NCBI GenBank assembly: GCA_958450325.1
Contig: OY288257.1
Coordinates: 34,890,647 to 34,954,646 of the forward strand
Source of the DNA: Agrostemma githago
Taxonomy: Eukaryota; Streptophyta; Magnoliopsida; Caryophyllales; Caryophyllaceae
Direction: 5' to 3'
DNA length: 64,000 nt
Shown here piece by piece: positions 34,206 through 45,960 of the stretch (position 1 is its first letter; each line of letters starts with the position of its first letter). Position numbers and translations under genes: made by a program. The notes beneath the pieces were generated by a model. That model searched no databases. It was given only the letters and a program-made list of their open reading frames with translations, and was not told where the DNA came from.

Positions 34206-35330
34206 TACTACAACAAATATTTACTACATCAAATGAAGTATTGAGATCCACTATATAAAAGCGATAATTGTTGGAGGGCTAAGTTGATGAGATAAGTCTG
34301 ATGTAGAGTGTAAGACAAATGAAGTGCCCTGTACTACAACAAATTTTTGTGTAGAGTTGCTCCTGTACTACACACAATTCATGACATTAAACAGATTTAT
34401 TACAAAGTGATAGTACATAGTTCACCACTTTGTCATGATAGTCACACCGCTGCACCATAATCTTGGTCTAAGGCTCGATCGTTAATTCATGATCACCAAA
34501 GAGTAGTAAAAAACAATTTTGTAAGCATACCATTAATCACAGAGAGCTACAGCTAGCAACATTAAAAGTTCCATAGTTATCTCCTTGAAACCTAAAAATG
34601 GCGAAAGACTAACTGACCAAAACTAATTGACATGAACCACTACTAACTTGACCAGAATGATCCATTTGCCCGTCTATGACTCCATAAGATCACCATATAC
34701 TAAGTATATCATCAATTATATCAACGAAAGCTACAACAATATGAATTTACTAATTTTTGCATCCTTTCATCTTAAACAACCAAACCCTAATTTAAGCTAT
34801 TTAAGTTAAACTAACATCTAATTATATGAATTTATCAACTACAACATGATTAGTAGATGAATAACAATAAACTAACAACACCAATTGATTTGTAAACTAA
34901 CAATAATCAACCAAATTCATCTAAAACTAACAATTTAATTAAATTAACCTAACCTAACATTAATTCACCAAATATAACACCAATTGATATGTATACAACA
35001 GTAATATACGAAATCTAAACAAATTAAAACAACAAAATCAATTAAAACCTGGATTTGGGGATTTTTAAGAAAAAATCAAACCTGGATGAATAAGGTGGCG
35101 GCTCCGGCAGGGAGGGTGGCGGCTCCGGCAGGGAGAGTGGCGGCCGACAGGTGTCAGGTCCGGCGAAAAAGGGCGGGCGGCGGTCGGGGTCCGACTACCG
35201 GCGGTCGGGGTCCGACTACCGGCGTCCGGCCAGGGGGAAGACGGGCAAGGGTTTGGGGTGAGGGTCGCGCGTTCTTTGAATGAGGGGTTTGGGTTAGTAA
35301 ATGAGAGCTGATGGGTAGGTTGGGGTTAAA
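34206..35330. other. CACTA interior without recognised genes
   Basis: AT-rich to about 35080, with CACTACAACAAA-like stretches at 34207 and 34335 that could be decayed CACTA ends. From 35086 to 35280 a GC-rich patch has short tandem repeats (GGCGGCTCCGGCAGGGAG twice; CGGTCGGGGTCCGACTAC twice). The patch is open in one frame, but the repeats explain this. Confidence 0.45.
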
Positions 35331-35555
35331 TTCAAATAGTGTATCGACCGAATGCAAAGCAGTCGGTAAAATAACAAAATCGGTCGAAAATAAAATTACT
35401 GACTGATCTTTAAATTTACCGACCGACTTATATCAGTCGGTAATTTACGATCGCAAATGAGTCCACCGACCGTAGTCGGTCGATAATAACTGTCACCGAC
35501 TATATATCTGTCGGTCGGTATTTTTCGGTTACTAAACTACGTGTTTTAGTAGTGC
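35331..35555. mobile_element. End of a second, nested CACTA-like element
   Basis: A dense array of GTCGGT/ACCGAC units ends in ...GTGTTTTAGTAGTG, the reverse complement of a CACTACTAAAACAC terminus. The subterminal motif differs from the outer element (CAACGGT), so it belongs to another CACTA family. I could not place its left end with confidence; 34207 or 34335 are candidates. Confidence 0.55.
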
Positions 35556-36179
35556 GACGCGTTTAATATTTGACCCGTTTGAAATGTTTCACACATTTGA
35601 CACATTTAATTTTTTGACCCAATTAAAAATTTTGACCCGTGTGAGACCTTTGAAACGTTTAATATTTGACCCGTTTTAAAGGTTTTCCCGATTCGAGCAC
35701 CCTTCGTTGTAGTTCTCAAGACAACATTCGAATACCATGAATTGGATGAAGATGTAGAAGATAATTTCTCCTTCATTATAGATAACAATTTCTGAAGGAT
35801 AATAAGATAGATACATGGAAGTGGAGAAAAAATGGAGATGAAGAAGATGGAGAGAAGTTAAGAAAGAAATAAGAGTGAAGGTGAAAAGGGTAGGTTTACC
35901 TGTTGTAGTAGGTAAACATAGAAGGGGATAATGAAAGTTAAATGTTGGGATAAATGGAATTTTTTTGAGTTAAACAATATTTGGGAGTAATATAAGAACG
36001 ATCGTCATAGTTCGGGTTGTTCTCGTTAAATTTTCCTTATTATTAATATAGTTTTTTATTATAATGTTTATATTTTAAAAATATTAAAATCTATTTATAA
36101 AATTATTTTAATGATTATTTTATCATTAAATGATAAAAAAAGTTGTATTGAAATGAATATTAAAAATTAGTGGTTATAT

Positions 36180-36445
36180 TATGCAACGGTTATGGTGACC
36201 GTTGTGTATGTTATACAAAACTCTTTCGCATCGGTCATAAAGTTTGACTGATGCAGTTTTGTTTTACATATATATTTGGCATCGGTCGTATATTTTGACT
36301 GATGCGATTTTGTTTTACATATGTATTTCGCATCGGTCGTATATTTTGACTGATGCGATTATATTTGGTATAAACATTTCGCATCGGTCAATGCATAATG
36401 ACCGTCACATTTTATAATACGCTACGGTTATTTACAACAACCGTT
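36180..36445. repeat. Right subterminal repeats of the CACTA element
   Basis: Repeated GCATCGGTC and AACGGTT/ACCGTTG units, including a ~65-bp tandem block (CATCGGTCGTATATTTTGACTG) at 36280-36380, run up to the TIR. They mirror the left array. Confidence 0.75.
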
Positions 36446-36483
36446 GTGTAATCTATTTGCCAAATGTCATTTCTGTACTAGTG

Positions 36484-36486
36484 GAG
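36484..36486. repeat. TSD GAG, right copy (CACTA)
   Basis: Same three bases as 31204-31206. Confidence 0.85.
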
Positions 36487-36590
36487 GTCTCCCAGGCTTT
36501 CTCTTCTCCACCGCTATTCCACTTTTCGTTGCTGGGGGTTGCCTGGTCCGCCTCCTTGGAGTACTTGAAGATGCGTTATCTGTGCGTGCC
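36484..36590 (-). pseudogene. AT-hook exon of Helitron-1, split by the CACTA element
   Basis: The exon starts after an acceptor (TTTCAG, 36591-36596) and encodes a basic, Ser/Pro-rich segment ending KRKPGRPP. Reading across the CACTA with one GAG removed, the codons continue in frame as GRPPKQKR, a standard AT-hook that binds the minor groove of AT-rich DNA. The continuation lies at 31206 to about 31180. It sits just 5' of the Helitron zinc-finger/Rep exon and is probably its N-terminal part. The insertion separates it from the rest by 5.3 kb. Confidence 0.6.
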
Positions 36591-37664
36591 CTGAAAGATG
36601 GTTGAAGGCGATTGTTAGTGTGTTGGTAGATACAGTCAACACGAGTACAGAAGATCATAGTGTAGGACACTACTCCGACACAGTGGCCGCATCATGCAAT
36701 GGATTAATGCACCGCCGCACACGCTTTCTGGTTCCACTCGTATTCGCGTAGTACGAAAACTCGTCAGCTGCACCGTAAACATCAAATGTAACGGTAGTAA
36801 TACAATCACAGACACACGCAACAACACAATTTTGGACAAGAGACATACCTATTATGTCAACAAAACGTACAACTGAATGTAGATACCCATCCCACCGTCA
36901 GAACTTTACCTGCAGCCCTAACTCGCCTCTCAGTAACGGCCCGCCGTCTGCACAGGTAAGCAGCAACCAAATGGTCAAGCTTACAGTAAGCAATTACCCC
37001 GACGGCTCACTAACTGACACAAGCTAGTAGTTATCACTCATGTGTGTCTCACAGCTTACAGCTGAGTTCATTATACCTGAACTAACACGCACGGCATTTT
37101 AGCCGTCAACTATTGTACCTAGCGCATGCACATCATTCACTATACTGCGCAGCAATCAGGTGTGTGTAGACAACAACTATCTGCCTTACTATGGACATAG
37201 TACATAGCACAACGGATGTGCAGCATGCAACACGCGATATAGAACTCAATGACATATGAAATTCCTATGCAGCGTCTCCCAGTGGTGTGAATCCCTGACT
37301 TATATGCGTCGTATGATTTCAGCCGCTGCTAACACACCGGCAACCTAAGTACTAACAACACTTTAACAATAGCACGAAATGATAGCCCAAGTGATCATGT
37401 GATTCGAAGTATATATGCATAAAAACACGGAGCACAGTGTAGGATGCCACTACGAAATCAAAATACCAAAGCAGGAAAATCTAACAAGTTTGCAGTTCAC
37501 ACAACCAGTTCATTACAGCATGGGCAACAACAAACCCAAATATAAGTCATAACATGAATACTTGATTCTAAAATAGTCAAACAGTACATCGTCCACCCAA
37601 GGCACTTAGGTTAAACCGCAACTACAACCACCACAAAATGTCGTTCGGCACTGATACGTCACAA
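36591..37664. other. Intergenic or intron, no gene recognised
   Basis: About 1.1 kb upstream of the AT-hook exon on the minus strand. Only short unsupported frames. Confidence 0.45.
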
Positions 37665-38655
37665 TCACAGGGACCTAACGCTCTTGAAGAAACTGTCAAT
37701 ATCAGCTGTAGACACCGTAGAAGATGACATGGTCTGAGCATCTGCCTTCAGTGAGGGGGCGAGACAGGCTCTGTGTTTCCAGGGAGGTAAAGGTGGGTGC
37801 TCAGGCTTAGGAATAGCGGACATGATGCCTGTAGGAGTGGTACACTCGTCTTCTGCAACGCAAGAAGGACTCCCAAGGCCTTGCTGAATTTCTAGAAACT
37901 GTTTCTCCAAACTTAGAAACCTATGCCTAGCACACTCACAGTCAAAGGCAGCAGACCTGACAGCCTCGGGAGAGTAGTTTGCATCCACTATGTCAACATT
38001 ATAGAGGGGTACCAAATAGTTGATGGCCTTAGAGGCAAGATTCTGTTTCGATGCATCGGCAGTTGCACACACATCACGTACTGAAGATACAGATATGTCT
38101 GGGCTGGATATCTACGTGACCTATGTCTACCCACGACGTGAATGTAGAGGGCGTGTGCTCTATGGTACGGACAGGAGTGCACTCAACAGGCAGACTATCA
38201 GTAACAGTTGCAAGGACAGACATGACATCTAGTGAGATGCTACGCAGATGATTTATCTCATGGAAATCAAGCTCTTCTTCTAGGTGTACTTTCGATAGAC
38301 CATCTGCCAAGCGATCTAGCTCAAGGCGTTTCAAGCGCCAAAGATTGGCACACCTTGCTTACATATCCTTCTTTGCAGATGTGAAATCGTTGATGTAGAT
38401 ATCATATATGGCAATAACGTCACTTACGGCGGCCCTTGCCACTGCGTTGCATGATTCTTCATAGGAAGGGGCAGAATTGCCTATGTAGGTGTATGTGTCA
38501 GGATAATAGTCACTCCTAAGGGTTACGGTAGCGATATTCTTCCCGACATCTTCCACCGCATATTCCGGTTCCAGATACTCTAAACATTCTGCCACCCGAG
38601 ATAGTAACGGCTGACAAGGGATTGCAATATGTAGGACCGGGGTACCCATCAGCAT
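37665..38655 (-). pseudogene. Broken copy of a dsRNA-binding-like protein gene
   Basis: Three consecutive minus-strand frames (38655-38359, 38334-38074, 38072-37665) together cover the length of the protein at 40639-41540. The first is interrupted by a TAA after KKDM but stays in frame; the second ends in a 1-nt frameshift near 38073. Shared blocks include IPCQPL/IPYCPL, EPEY/APEY, ESCNAVARAAV/ESCDGAARKAV, FTSWV/YTSWV and INYLVPLYNVDIVDANY. The N-terminal ~80 residues resemble a dsRNA-binding motif. It is a decayed paralogue in the same orientation as the neighbouring gene and Helitron-1. Confidence 0.6.
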
Positions 38656-40638
38656 GCGGGTTAGGTCCTATACAGAGTCATATTCAGCAAGTTAAGTTGT
38701 AGACCTGCCAAACCACAGGTGCGACTACGGTAGGATATACCGATGCTGCAGACTCTGCAGCACCGAGATGATCACTATAGGCAGATGTGATGCAGCATGC
38801 AATGTACGTTGCGGATAGCAAATCCCAGATGGCTACCCGGACACAAAATATACCCAACCCTTCTTCCCAACATCACATCCAGCAAGGTCAAACACAGTAG
38901 AGGGAAAAAAGTAAAGTTGCACTGATAAAACAGTGGCAACATTTTGCTATACATAGTCATCAACTCACACGGCATCCCTCACAAAGAATTCACATACACA
39001 TACCAGCTACTGTGGCAGTATTACCTGAAAGCTGACATATATAACTCCGAGGTCCCAGAGAATATCATACAAAAAGTAATCCCATAGACTACTACACTAA
39101 CCTCTTAACATTTCAAGAACAAATACAGAACCCATATATGTGCATAGATAGTGAAACAGCTGATGCGGTACCAAGTAAATCACTAATATAAGCATGCAGC
39201 AGCCAAACAAAGTTGGAAGAAGGTACAGAATATGTAAATCAAAAATCCATAGAACATACGAAAGTCAACAGAGAGTACCTTCAAGCTTGCTTATCGTTTA
39301 GGAAGAGGTTGCTGCTAGATGCATGAGCATATCCCTAACAACTAGACAAGCAGGTGGATTCGTGTTGGCAGAATAATTAGAAAAGGTATTGTTGTATTAT
39401 ATATAGGCAAGGATGTGGAGTCATGCCATTATATGGGAAAACGTTCAGGCACAGGTTTGGAGGTGTGGTATGTATTGTAGGAGGTTAGTCCGGCGCTATG
39501 ATCGTGGGTAAAGTTGAATCCCATGTTAAGTGGTTGGGATGCGTTAAGAAGGTAGAATTAATAGGTTATAATAGGCCAAATTTTAGACTTGAGCCATGCA
39601 ATACAGACAACAATTAGAGTAATGACCCTTGATTGACATGATGCATGGCAGAGTAGACCTTGTGAATCCATCGTTTGCTTTTCTTTTCTATTTCTTATAT
39701 TTTTTTTTGGTGGCCTGATTTGTGGCGCCTTACCTCGTACCACTGACTCCAAATATTTGTTGATAATATTCATGTGACACGGTTCTTTTGCTGCACATTA
39801 AGCTATCATTCCGTGTAGCCGTATTACGTAGCATGCGAGAAAGCACACGCTCGTATGTGATCTGTCTGTCTTTGAACGAATATGTATGTACCCTGTTTGA
39901 ACTATGCAGTATCTATGACCTGCCATTCAAGCGCGTCGGTTAATACTCGGGGTTCCTGAACAATGTCTCTTAGACGCGACAAGAAAAAGGCAGAGTGTCT
40001 GCGAAATATGACGACAATCATAATGCGTAGACTGAATCCAGATTGCGGTGTAGTACGTGCCGCAACGTGCACGATCAGCAGTTGACTGTGTAGCGACCAA
40101 ACTACATAAGAACTAAAGACATCATATATACGAACCCGACAATTGTTTCCTGATGAGTGCACGTCCTAACTCCGACGAGTTAGAACACCTTGGCGAGGCC
40201 AAATTTCATGTCCCAATTGTCTAATACTTATCACTTACCAAATTATGTCGGTACAACTCACTGTACCTGATTATAATTCCTGACTGCTGTTGGTTCACAA
40301 TGACATATATTTAACACGGTGACAATCAGCACCCGCACGGTACAATAACCAAACAAAAGACCTTGGCCACTGGTTCGCATCAAACTGAAAATTCCGTGTG
40401 ATACAGCGTAAGTACCAGCCACCGCAACCGTGAACATGTAACTTTGCGGAGACCGTATAGTACAGTTTAAAACGCTATTAACAAGCATACATCAACACAT
40501 GGCAGTTGGAGTAACCGAACACACTGTGAAGACACCTACGACCGACAGCAAAAGGCTCACCTACATGTCTTGCAAATGACTGCTCCCAGACACATATCTG
40601 TGCAGGGCGCCTCAAAAGAAAGGTCGTTGCCTGCCCTG
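38656..40638. other. Intergenic between the two dsRNA-binding-like genes
   Basis: About 2 kb of balanced composition. Short ORFs only; probably the promoter and introns of the 37665-38655 copy. Confidence 0.4.
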
Positions 40639-41540
40639 TCAAACGACGGCGTCCCTAGACATAGCAAAGTCCCCACTTGAACTTCCCTGACCAGTCTCAG
40701 ACACAGCAGCGATTGTTGGTGTATCCAGGGCTGCAACCTGAGACATACCATCCTCTGACTCTATTAGTGAGGCCGAATAACCAGGCGCGCCCAGGACACC
40801 TGTCATCCGCTCCTTTATTGTCATATAACTTTCTCTCTCGAGGTCACAGACAAGAGCTGCAAACTGCATACTGCGTGAGTTGTAATTGACATCAATAATT
40901 TCAAGATTACACACAGGGACCAGGTAGGTTATAACCTTCTTTGCCAGCTCAGACTTCGCATACACAGAAGTATTACAGTTTGGACCAATAAACACTTCAT
41001 TTTGCCTACCGCCGTTAGGGACCTGCACCACAACCCATGATGTGTAACTACCTGCAGAGTGTCGCACAGTCTCAAGTGGTGTGGCCTGTATCACTACAGT
41101 TTGGAAAATCTTCCTTAGGAGGGGCATATAATCAAGGAAGACATGTTTGCTGTAAGTGGGATCACTGGGCACATCTTCCTCCAGTGCGCGCGTATATCTC
41201 CCTTTGATAATGTCTTCCAGCCCTGTACGTTTGAGACGGTACAATCGACTACAGCGCTCTACCTGCCGTTGCCTTTCAAAGGTTAAGTCTTCAACGACAA
41301 CATCAAACATCTTGACAATGCTATGGACAGCCTTCCGTGCCGCACCGTCGCACGATTCTGCGACAGAAGTAGCATGGCCTCCGACATATGACAGGACTGG
41401 CAACCCAGAATCTGGCCTTACCAATAGACACGCACTATTACTGGATACGTCTAGTATATGGTATTCAGGAGCTGGCCATTGTAGTATCTCAACCATGCGT
41501 TCCAAAAGTGGACAGTAGGGAATGGTTACCGTGGTAGGAC
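40639..41540 (-). CDS. dsRNA-binding-like protein, main exon
   Basis: The exon begins after acceptor GGTGCAG and runs 300 codons to the stop. Residues ~5-75 look like a dsRNA-binding motif: IPYCPLLERMVEIL, WPAPEYH, a beta-hairpin region, then SYVGGHATS and ESCDGAARKAVHSI. A second similar unit follows at ~160-240 (SWVVVQVPNGG, SELAKKVITYLVP, LEIIDVNYN). The tail is low-complexity. The frame joins in phase to an upstream exon (42415-42292). It has an intact frame and a decayed paralogue 2 kb away in the same orientation. The role (RNA binding, perhaps silencing) is inferred from the fold-like pattern only. Confidence 0.55.
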
Positions 41541-42291
41541 CTGCACCTGCCACCTGAATACCGAACAAGCGTCATAATAGCAGTTAGATACATCGATTCG
41601 CACAGTCCAAAATCTGGACATCGATCTACAGCGAGAGTCAGTGGCAGACAAGTCCGATGATACCAAATTAACACCACGGGGCAGCTCAGAAAACGCCAGC
41701 AAAGACGTGTCACAATTGCGAATTACGATAGAGTCCCACAATAGGGTGAGTAGACTCCAAAAAATACAACGATAAGTGCAACATTAGTGAAAGATACAGC
41801 AATACGGGGAGTATGTCTACGAAAGGCACACACATTTCATATAGCAAAACACCAACACAAACACAAAAGTTACAGCCGCCGTTAAAGGGTAAACCTAGTT
41901 TTCGACGACATATGATAAAAGCACTAGGGTAATGGTTACACAGGGCCAGTGTCGCTAGACTTGGCCGCTGCATGCAATTGTGTCAGCCAACATACAGTAT
42001 AAACAGGAGGAATATACGTTCGTGTCCTGTGGGACGAAACAATACACAACCTCCCACCCCCTTCCGCGTACCATAGTACAACATATAATAATGTCTACTG
42101 CGCAGGTGCACATACACGACGTTCACGTTGTTCTCAGCATATAAACCATTCTTGACTACCACTGTGTTGAAAAGTGCACAGATTATTGAGGCATCCTAAC
42201 ACGCAAAGCTAGCGAATATTGCTGTCCTTATAATCATAGAACATACTCGCTCACAAAAAATGGTTTAAGTGTACAGAGCTCATGATCATAC

Positions 42292-42415
42292 CTGAGAAGT
42301 AGGACTGGACTGGAGGAGCAGTTTCGAAGCCATTGAACCCAGTGATGTTCAAGTAATCTTGCTGCGTGTTGGGCTGTAACCTGGGCACAACTCCAGGAAT
42401 TGTAGTGTAAAATGT
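42292..42415 (-). CDS. dsRNA-binding-like gene, upstream exon
   Basis: A 124-nt segment between acceptor CTGCTAAG and donor CTCAG|GTATGA encodes TFYTTIPGVVPRLQPN and QDYLNITGFNGFETAPP. It leaves phase 1, which matches the acceptor at 41541, giving a codon-correct S-G-P-T junction. The translation start lies further upstream and was not found. Confidence 0.45.
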
Positions 42416-42616
42416 CTTAGCAGGACAAATGAATATGTGGGATAGTGTGTTAGACTGTATGATGATGGATAGTGAAACAAATCGCCAGGAATTGAGAAAA
42501 TGCCAGTGTAGATTTGCACTGGTAGGTAGATAATAGCCAGTGAGCATCAACAGTAGGCAGTTACATCCATCCCGTTTAGAGCACAGGTTCCAATTCTCTG
42601 ACTGTTGTGTCTGCAA

Positions 42617-44476
42617 AGCAGACGTGATAGGATGTCAATTCACATCCTAGGACATCGAGCACCTAAACGGGTGTGTAGTTGAACATTTGATGTAGTTGCC
42701 TCAACTTGTTTATAATTCACCATGCGATGTTGGTCATCCATCCACGGGTACCGGGCGTGTGTTCAATATACGCGGTCTATTTATTTCAGTAGTTCGGTTG
42801 GAACAAGGCAGATAATTACATCCCATATTAGGGCACCACCGATGACAAAACGAGTGAATAAAAACGTCATCGCACATGTACACAATGATTAGTAACTACA
42901 GATGGCCGAGGACACGAATTCATACGCGGGATCAACAGTACGGGAAACCGTATATGGAAACAATGTCGTGAACGGAGAGCTCGGTCCATAAGTGGGTTTT
43001 CACCTATCTATTATTGCCAATACACCTTCAATGCATGCTAAATCGTCAAATCTCGTATTAGCACGTTGTCAGATCTATCAATAACGATAAACAAGAGTCA
43101 GGACACGTGTATGAATTAATTATTACATGTAAAATACATAGGACCTAACAAATACACACTACATTATAAGTAAGTACCTACATAATATGTGACTGGACAT
43201 TTTGTATGGGTAAAGGCATGGCCACATGGTGTAATCTTTTGATGCATTGGCAGAAGCAGCATGCAAAGGCTCGTGTAATAGGTGGTAGGAGGGCTAGTTT
43301 ATTATTGCATGCAAACATGTGGGGCTGAGAAGCTACGGTGGTTTCCAATGTTAGACGTGGAGGGTACAGCCACAATTACACGGAAGCCGTAGATTGGTAA
43401 TCCAACGCGTAGTGCTGATTCGCAGGAGATCGTATGACTTGGGGCTACACAGGTAACTTGTACACGCACACCGGTGAGAAGGTCACATGCACATGAACGA
43501 GGTGTACATTACGTGAAACGCGATGCGACCACACAAGTGCCCAAACATTTACGTAAAAAACCGTATTGGACATAAATGTGAGCGTACCCACAGCGCTTTA
43601 ATCGTGGATGAGATCGTGGTAATACTCTACACGTATATAAATAAGAAAAAGGACGACAATAGCACAAGAAACCAAAAAAACAATAAACAAAATCCATGAA
43701 CCACAAACAAAAGGGGAAAAAAAGGAAGAATAAAATTCAACAAAAAGAACGAAAGCAAAAAACTCGATTAGCTGCCAACCTTATTGGAAAAACGCTATCA
43801 TAAAAAATAAAAAACCGACTAACAACTACCGTCCACGCATGTATAACAGACACGTCCAAACGATTGTGCACAGTACAACATAATGCATAAGAAAGGTAAA
43901 TAACTCAACCATGGGTACATGCATACTTGTGATTGTGTAAAAAATGTCCACTAAACATCACTTCGCGATGGAACATTATCTAAGTTTTTAGACTTCTAGG
44001 TGAGATGCATAATTGTATCTAGTGAATAAAGGTACATATAGGCACTTGCATTAGGTTTCAAGGAAGGTTAGACCACACTCATTGCACAATACATTGGGTT
44101 CCGTATTGCATTACACACGGCCCAGCATAGCCACACAAAGGACTCTAGTAGCCTGCTGTATTAAGAGTGGAATACACAGAACTTGAGGGTACGCACTCGC
44201 GAGGCGAAGACCCTCGTGCCATCGTTCAAATGACCGGTTTTGGTAGCGCACGCGTGTGAGAACCACATGAAGGGAGAACAACTACACGAAGCGTGCACGA
44301 TCTGAACGCAAGCGAGAACACAAAAGAAAATTATACATAAGTGAGTGCACACACAACCGTGCGACATAAATAGCTGTACAACGACAAAACGACTCTAGCA
44401 GGTAGCTATATTCGAGACCACGGCAACGAACAACATATAGCAAGCATTAGGTAATCTTTTCAAGATGACTTCGTCA
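42617..44476. other. Intergenic, no gene recognised
   Basis: About 1.9 kb with an A-rich stretch at 43660-43770. No long or family-like frame on either strand. Confidence 0.45.
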
Positions 44477-44761
44477 TTAACTTTCTACTCCATGTTGCGA
44501 GTACCTGAATCGGTTCATTAGGTAAGAGTTAAGCGTATGAACGTGGAGGGCGATGTCAACGCGTCGTGCAACACTACTAATGCGGACATTATAGAATAAC
44601 GCAGCTGCCCGGTCGTAAGCAGCGATCACGTATAATATATGTTCCAAGCAATCATCGAAGGGGTAAATATTGACATCGTCTGGCATTCTTACACTCTGAA
44701 GTTCGTATTGGGTGTTCGTTTGTTGTGACTTAGAATTAAGCATAACGTTTTCTACCCACAA
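44477..44761 (-). CDS. Small hypothetical ORF
   Basis: A 94-codon frame of moderate complexity (MPDDVNIYPFDDCLEHILYV, RVDIALHVHTLNSYLM). It has no recognised family, paralogue or splice support. It may be chance. Confidence 0.2.
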   Translation of the reverse strand: MWVENVMLNSKSQQTNTQYELQSVRMPDDVNIYPFDDCLEHILYVIAAYDRAAALFYNVRISSVARRVDIALHVHTLNSYLMNRFRYSQHGVES

Positions 44762-44769
44762 ATTTTTTA

Positions 44770-45237
44770 TTGGTCATTTTTTTTCCTAATCTATGTCGAT
44801 GTCCATACGATTACATAATTGGATGTGCTAAACATTTTGCACGCCCCATTACTGAGAGCAGAAACGTCATTGGTTCGGCGGGCTTGGTCCATGCACGTAC
44901 GCACAGACGCCTACCATTTCTTTCTTTTGTGATGCATAACATAGTAAGGGTTCAAGATTTTGAATGGGCCATGTTTCCCTTATATACTGGGCTGACTGTT
45001 ATTGCTTGGAGGATAATGGAAAAGGATGTTTCATGGCCCAAGTATATCGGCCTGCTTAGCTTCCTCACACTAATCATATGCGTGAGTATTCCAAATCAAG
45101 GATGGGCCAGAAACTACCCCTTGGTCAGCAACTGGCGACGTCAACCCAGCAGGACAATGCTTAGCATCGAGTATAATGTGAATGACACGAAGTTAACGGT
45201 ACCGCAACCTAACGTTAACATTTCCGACTGTGTTTAA
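44770..45237 (+). CDS. Hypothetical ORF with one hydrophobic segment
   Basis: A 155-codon frame with a hydrophobic stretch near residues 90-112 (YIGLLSFLTLIICVSIP). No family recognised. It lies 240 bp upstream of the first XS-domain gene on the same strand. Coding status is doubtful. Confidence 0.2.
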   Translation: MVIFFPNLCRCPYDYIIGCAKHFARPITESRNVIGSAGLVHARTHRRLPFLSFVMHNIVRVQDFEWAMFPLYTGLTVIAWRIMEKDVSWPKYIGLLSFLTLIICVSIPNQGWARNYPLVSNWRRQPSRTMLSIEYNVNDTKLTVPQPNVNISDCV

Positions 45238-45474
45238 AAGTCGTAATTAGAACAAATATTATGTGGTAATAATTTCGTCGACAAACGCATGAGCATGGAA
45301 AAGTACACTAACCGGAGGTCGAAGAGTTGTTATCATACAAATATATAATCGAAGTAGATATGACATCTACATTTAGTTTACGTAAGAGAAAACTTAAACT
45401 TGCATGCACATCTTGTTTCTCTACATAAATTAAAAAACACCATCCCAACAACTTAAATTCTCTAATCAATTCCC

Positions 45475-45960
45475 ATGTATAGAGAGTTGATGTGGCCACC
45501 TAAATGCATTCTCGACAACATGCCATACGACGTGGAGGGCGGGTGGTATATATGCCAGAATTTGCACATTTTGAAAATGAGATTAATCTACCTTGGGTAT
45601 GATGTGGTCAAGTTGGATCCGTGTATATCGCCTACGCTTGATTTCGAAAGGGCAGTCGTAGTTGAGTTCGGAGCGAGGCTCCCCAACTATTTCAAGGCAG
45701 TCAAACTTCAAAGGGAGTTTGAAGATGAAGGGATGACCAGAGAAGCAATGGACGACCAGTGGGATCACCACGCCGGTCCACATTGTTGGGTTGCTTCTTG
45801 GGAGGACGAGAAATATTTATCGACGAACACGGACTATCGTGTGGTGCCAATTCGGTGCCGCTACGTTAGAACCTACTTGGGCGAGGCTGAGGAATTTGGG
45901 ACCTATGGACATGTTATGGACGCTTTGAATGAAATCTACCGGGATTTCTACGTTGATTAA
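45475..45960 (+). CDS. XS-domain protein 1 (SGS3-like RNA-binding domain)
   Basis: A 161-aa ORF, almost entirely one XS domain: WPPKCILDNMPYD, LIYLGYDVVKLD, RAVVVEFG, YFKAVKLQREFEDEG and HCWVASWEDE, matching the WPP.vi..N / AvveF / kA..L...F / WvA..dD layout. XS domains occur in plant SGS3 and FDM/IDN2 proteins, where they bind dsRNA in siRNA production and RNA-directed methylation. The zinc-finger (zf-XS), coiled-coil and XH domains are absent. Start at 45475 or the second Met at 45493. The ORF is intact and on the same strand as its paralogue at 47113. Confidence 0.6.
   Translation: MYRELMWPPKCILDNMPYDVEGGWYICQNLHILKMRLIYLGYDVVKLDPCISPTLDFERAVVVEFGARLPNYFKAVKLQREFEDEGMTREAMDDQWDHHAGPHCWVASWEDEKYLSTNTDYRVVPIRCRYVRTYLGEAEEFGTYGHVMDALNEIYRDFYVD

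Larger units (their letters stand above)
31207..36483. mobile_element. Non-autonomous CACTA (CMC/EnSpm) transposon carrying host gene fragments, 5,277 bp
   Basis: The ends are CACTAGTACA(A/G)AAA inverted repeats: CACTAGTACAAAAAG at left and ...TTTCTGTACTAGTG at right. A 3-bp TSD (GAG) flanks it. Subterminal blocks at both ends are rich in repeated CAACGGT/ACCGTTG units. There is no transposase. The interior holds minus-strand exons of an AUX1/LAX carrier, a SnRK1-activating-type kinase and DMC1, and the end of a second CACTA-like element. It is inserted in the AT-hook exon of the Helitron-1 gene. Confidence 0.92.

Noticed and set aside
35086..35357. GC-rich Ala/Gly/Arg coding frame in the CACTA element
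   Set aside because: Explained by short tandem GC repeats; no homologue recognised.
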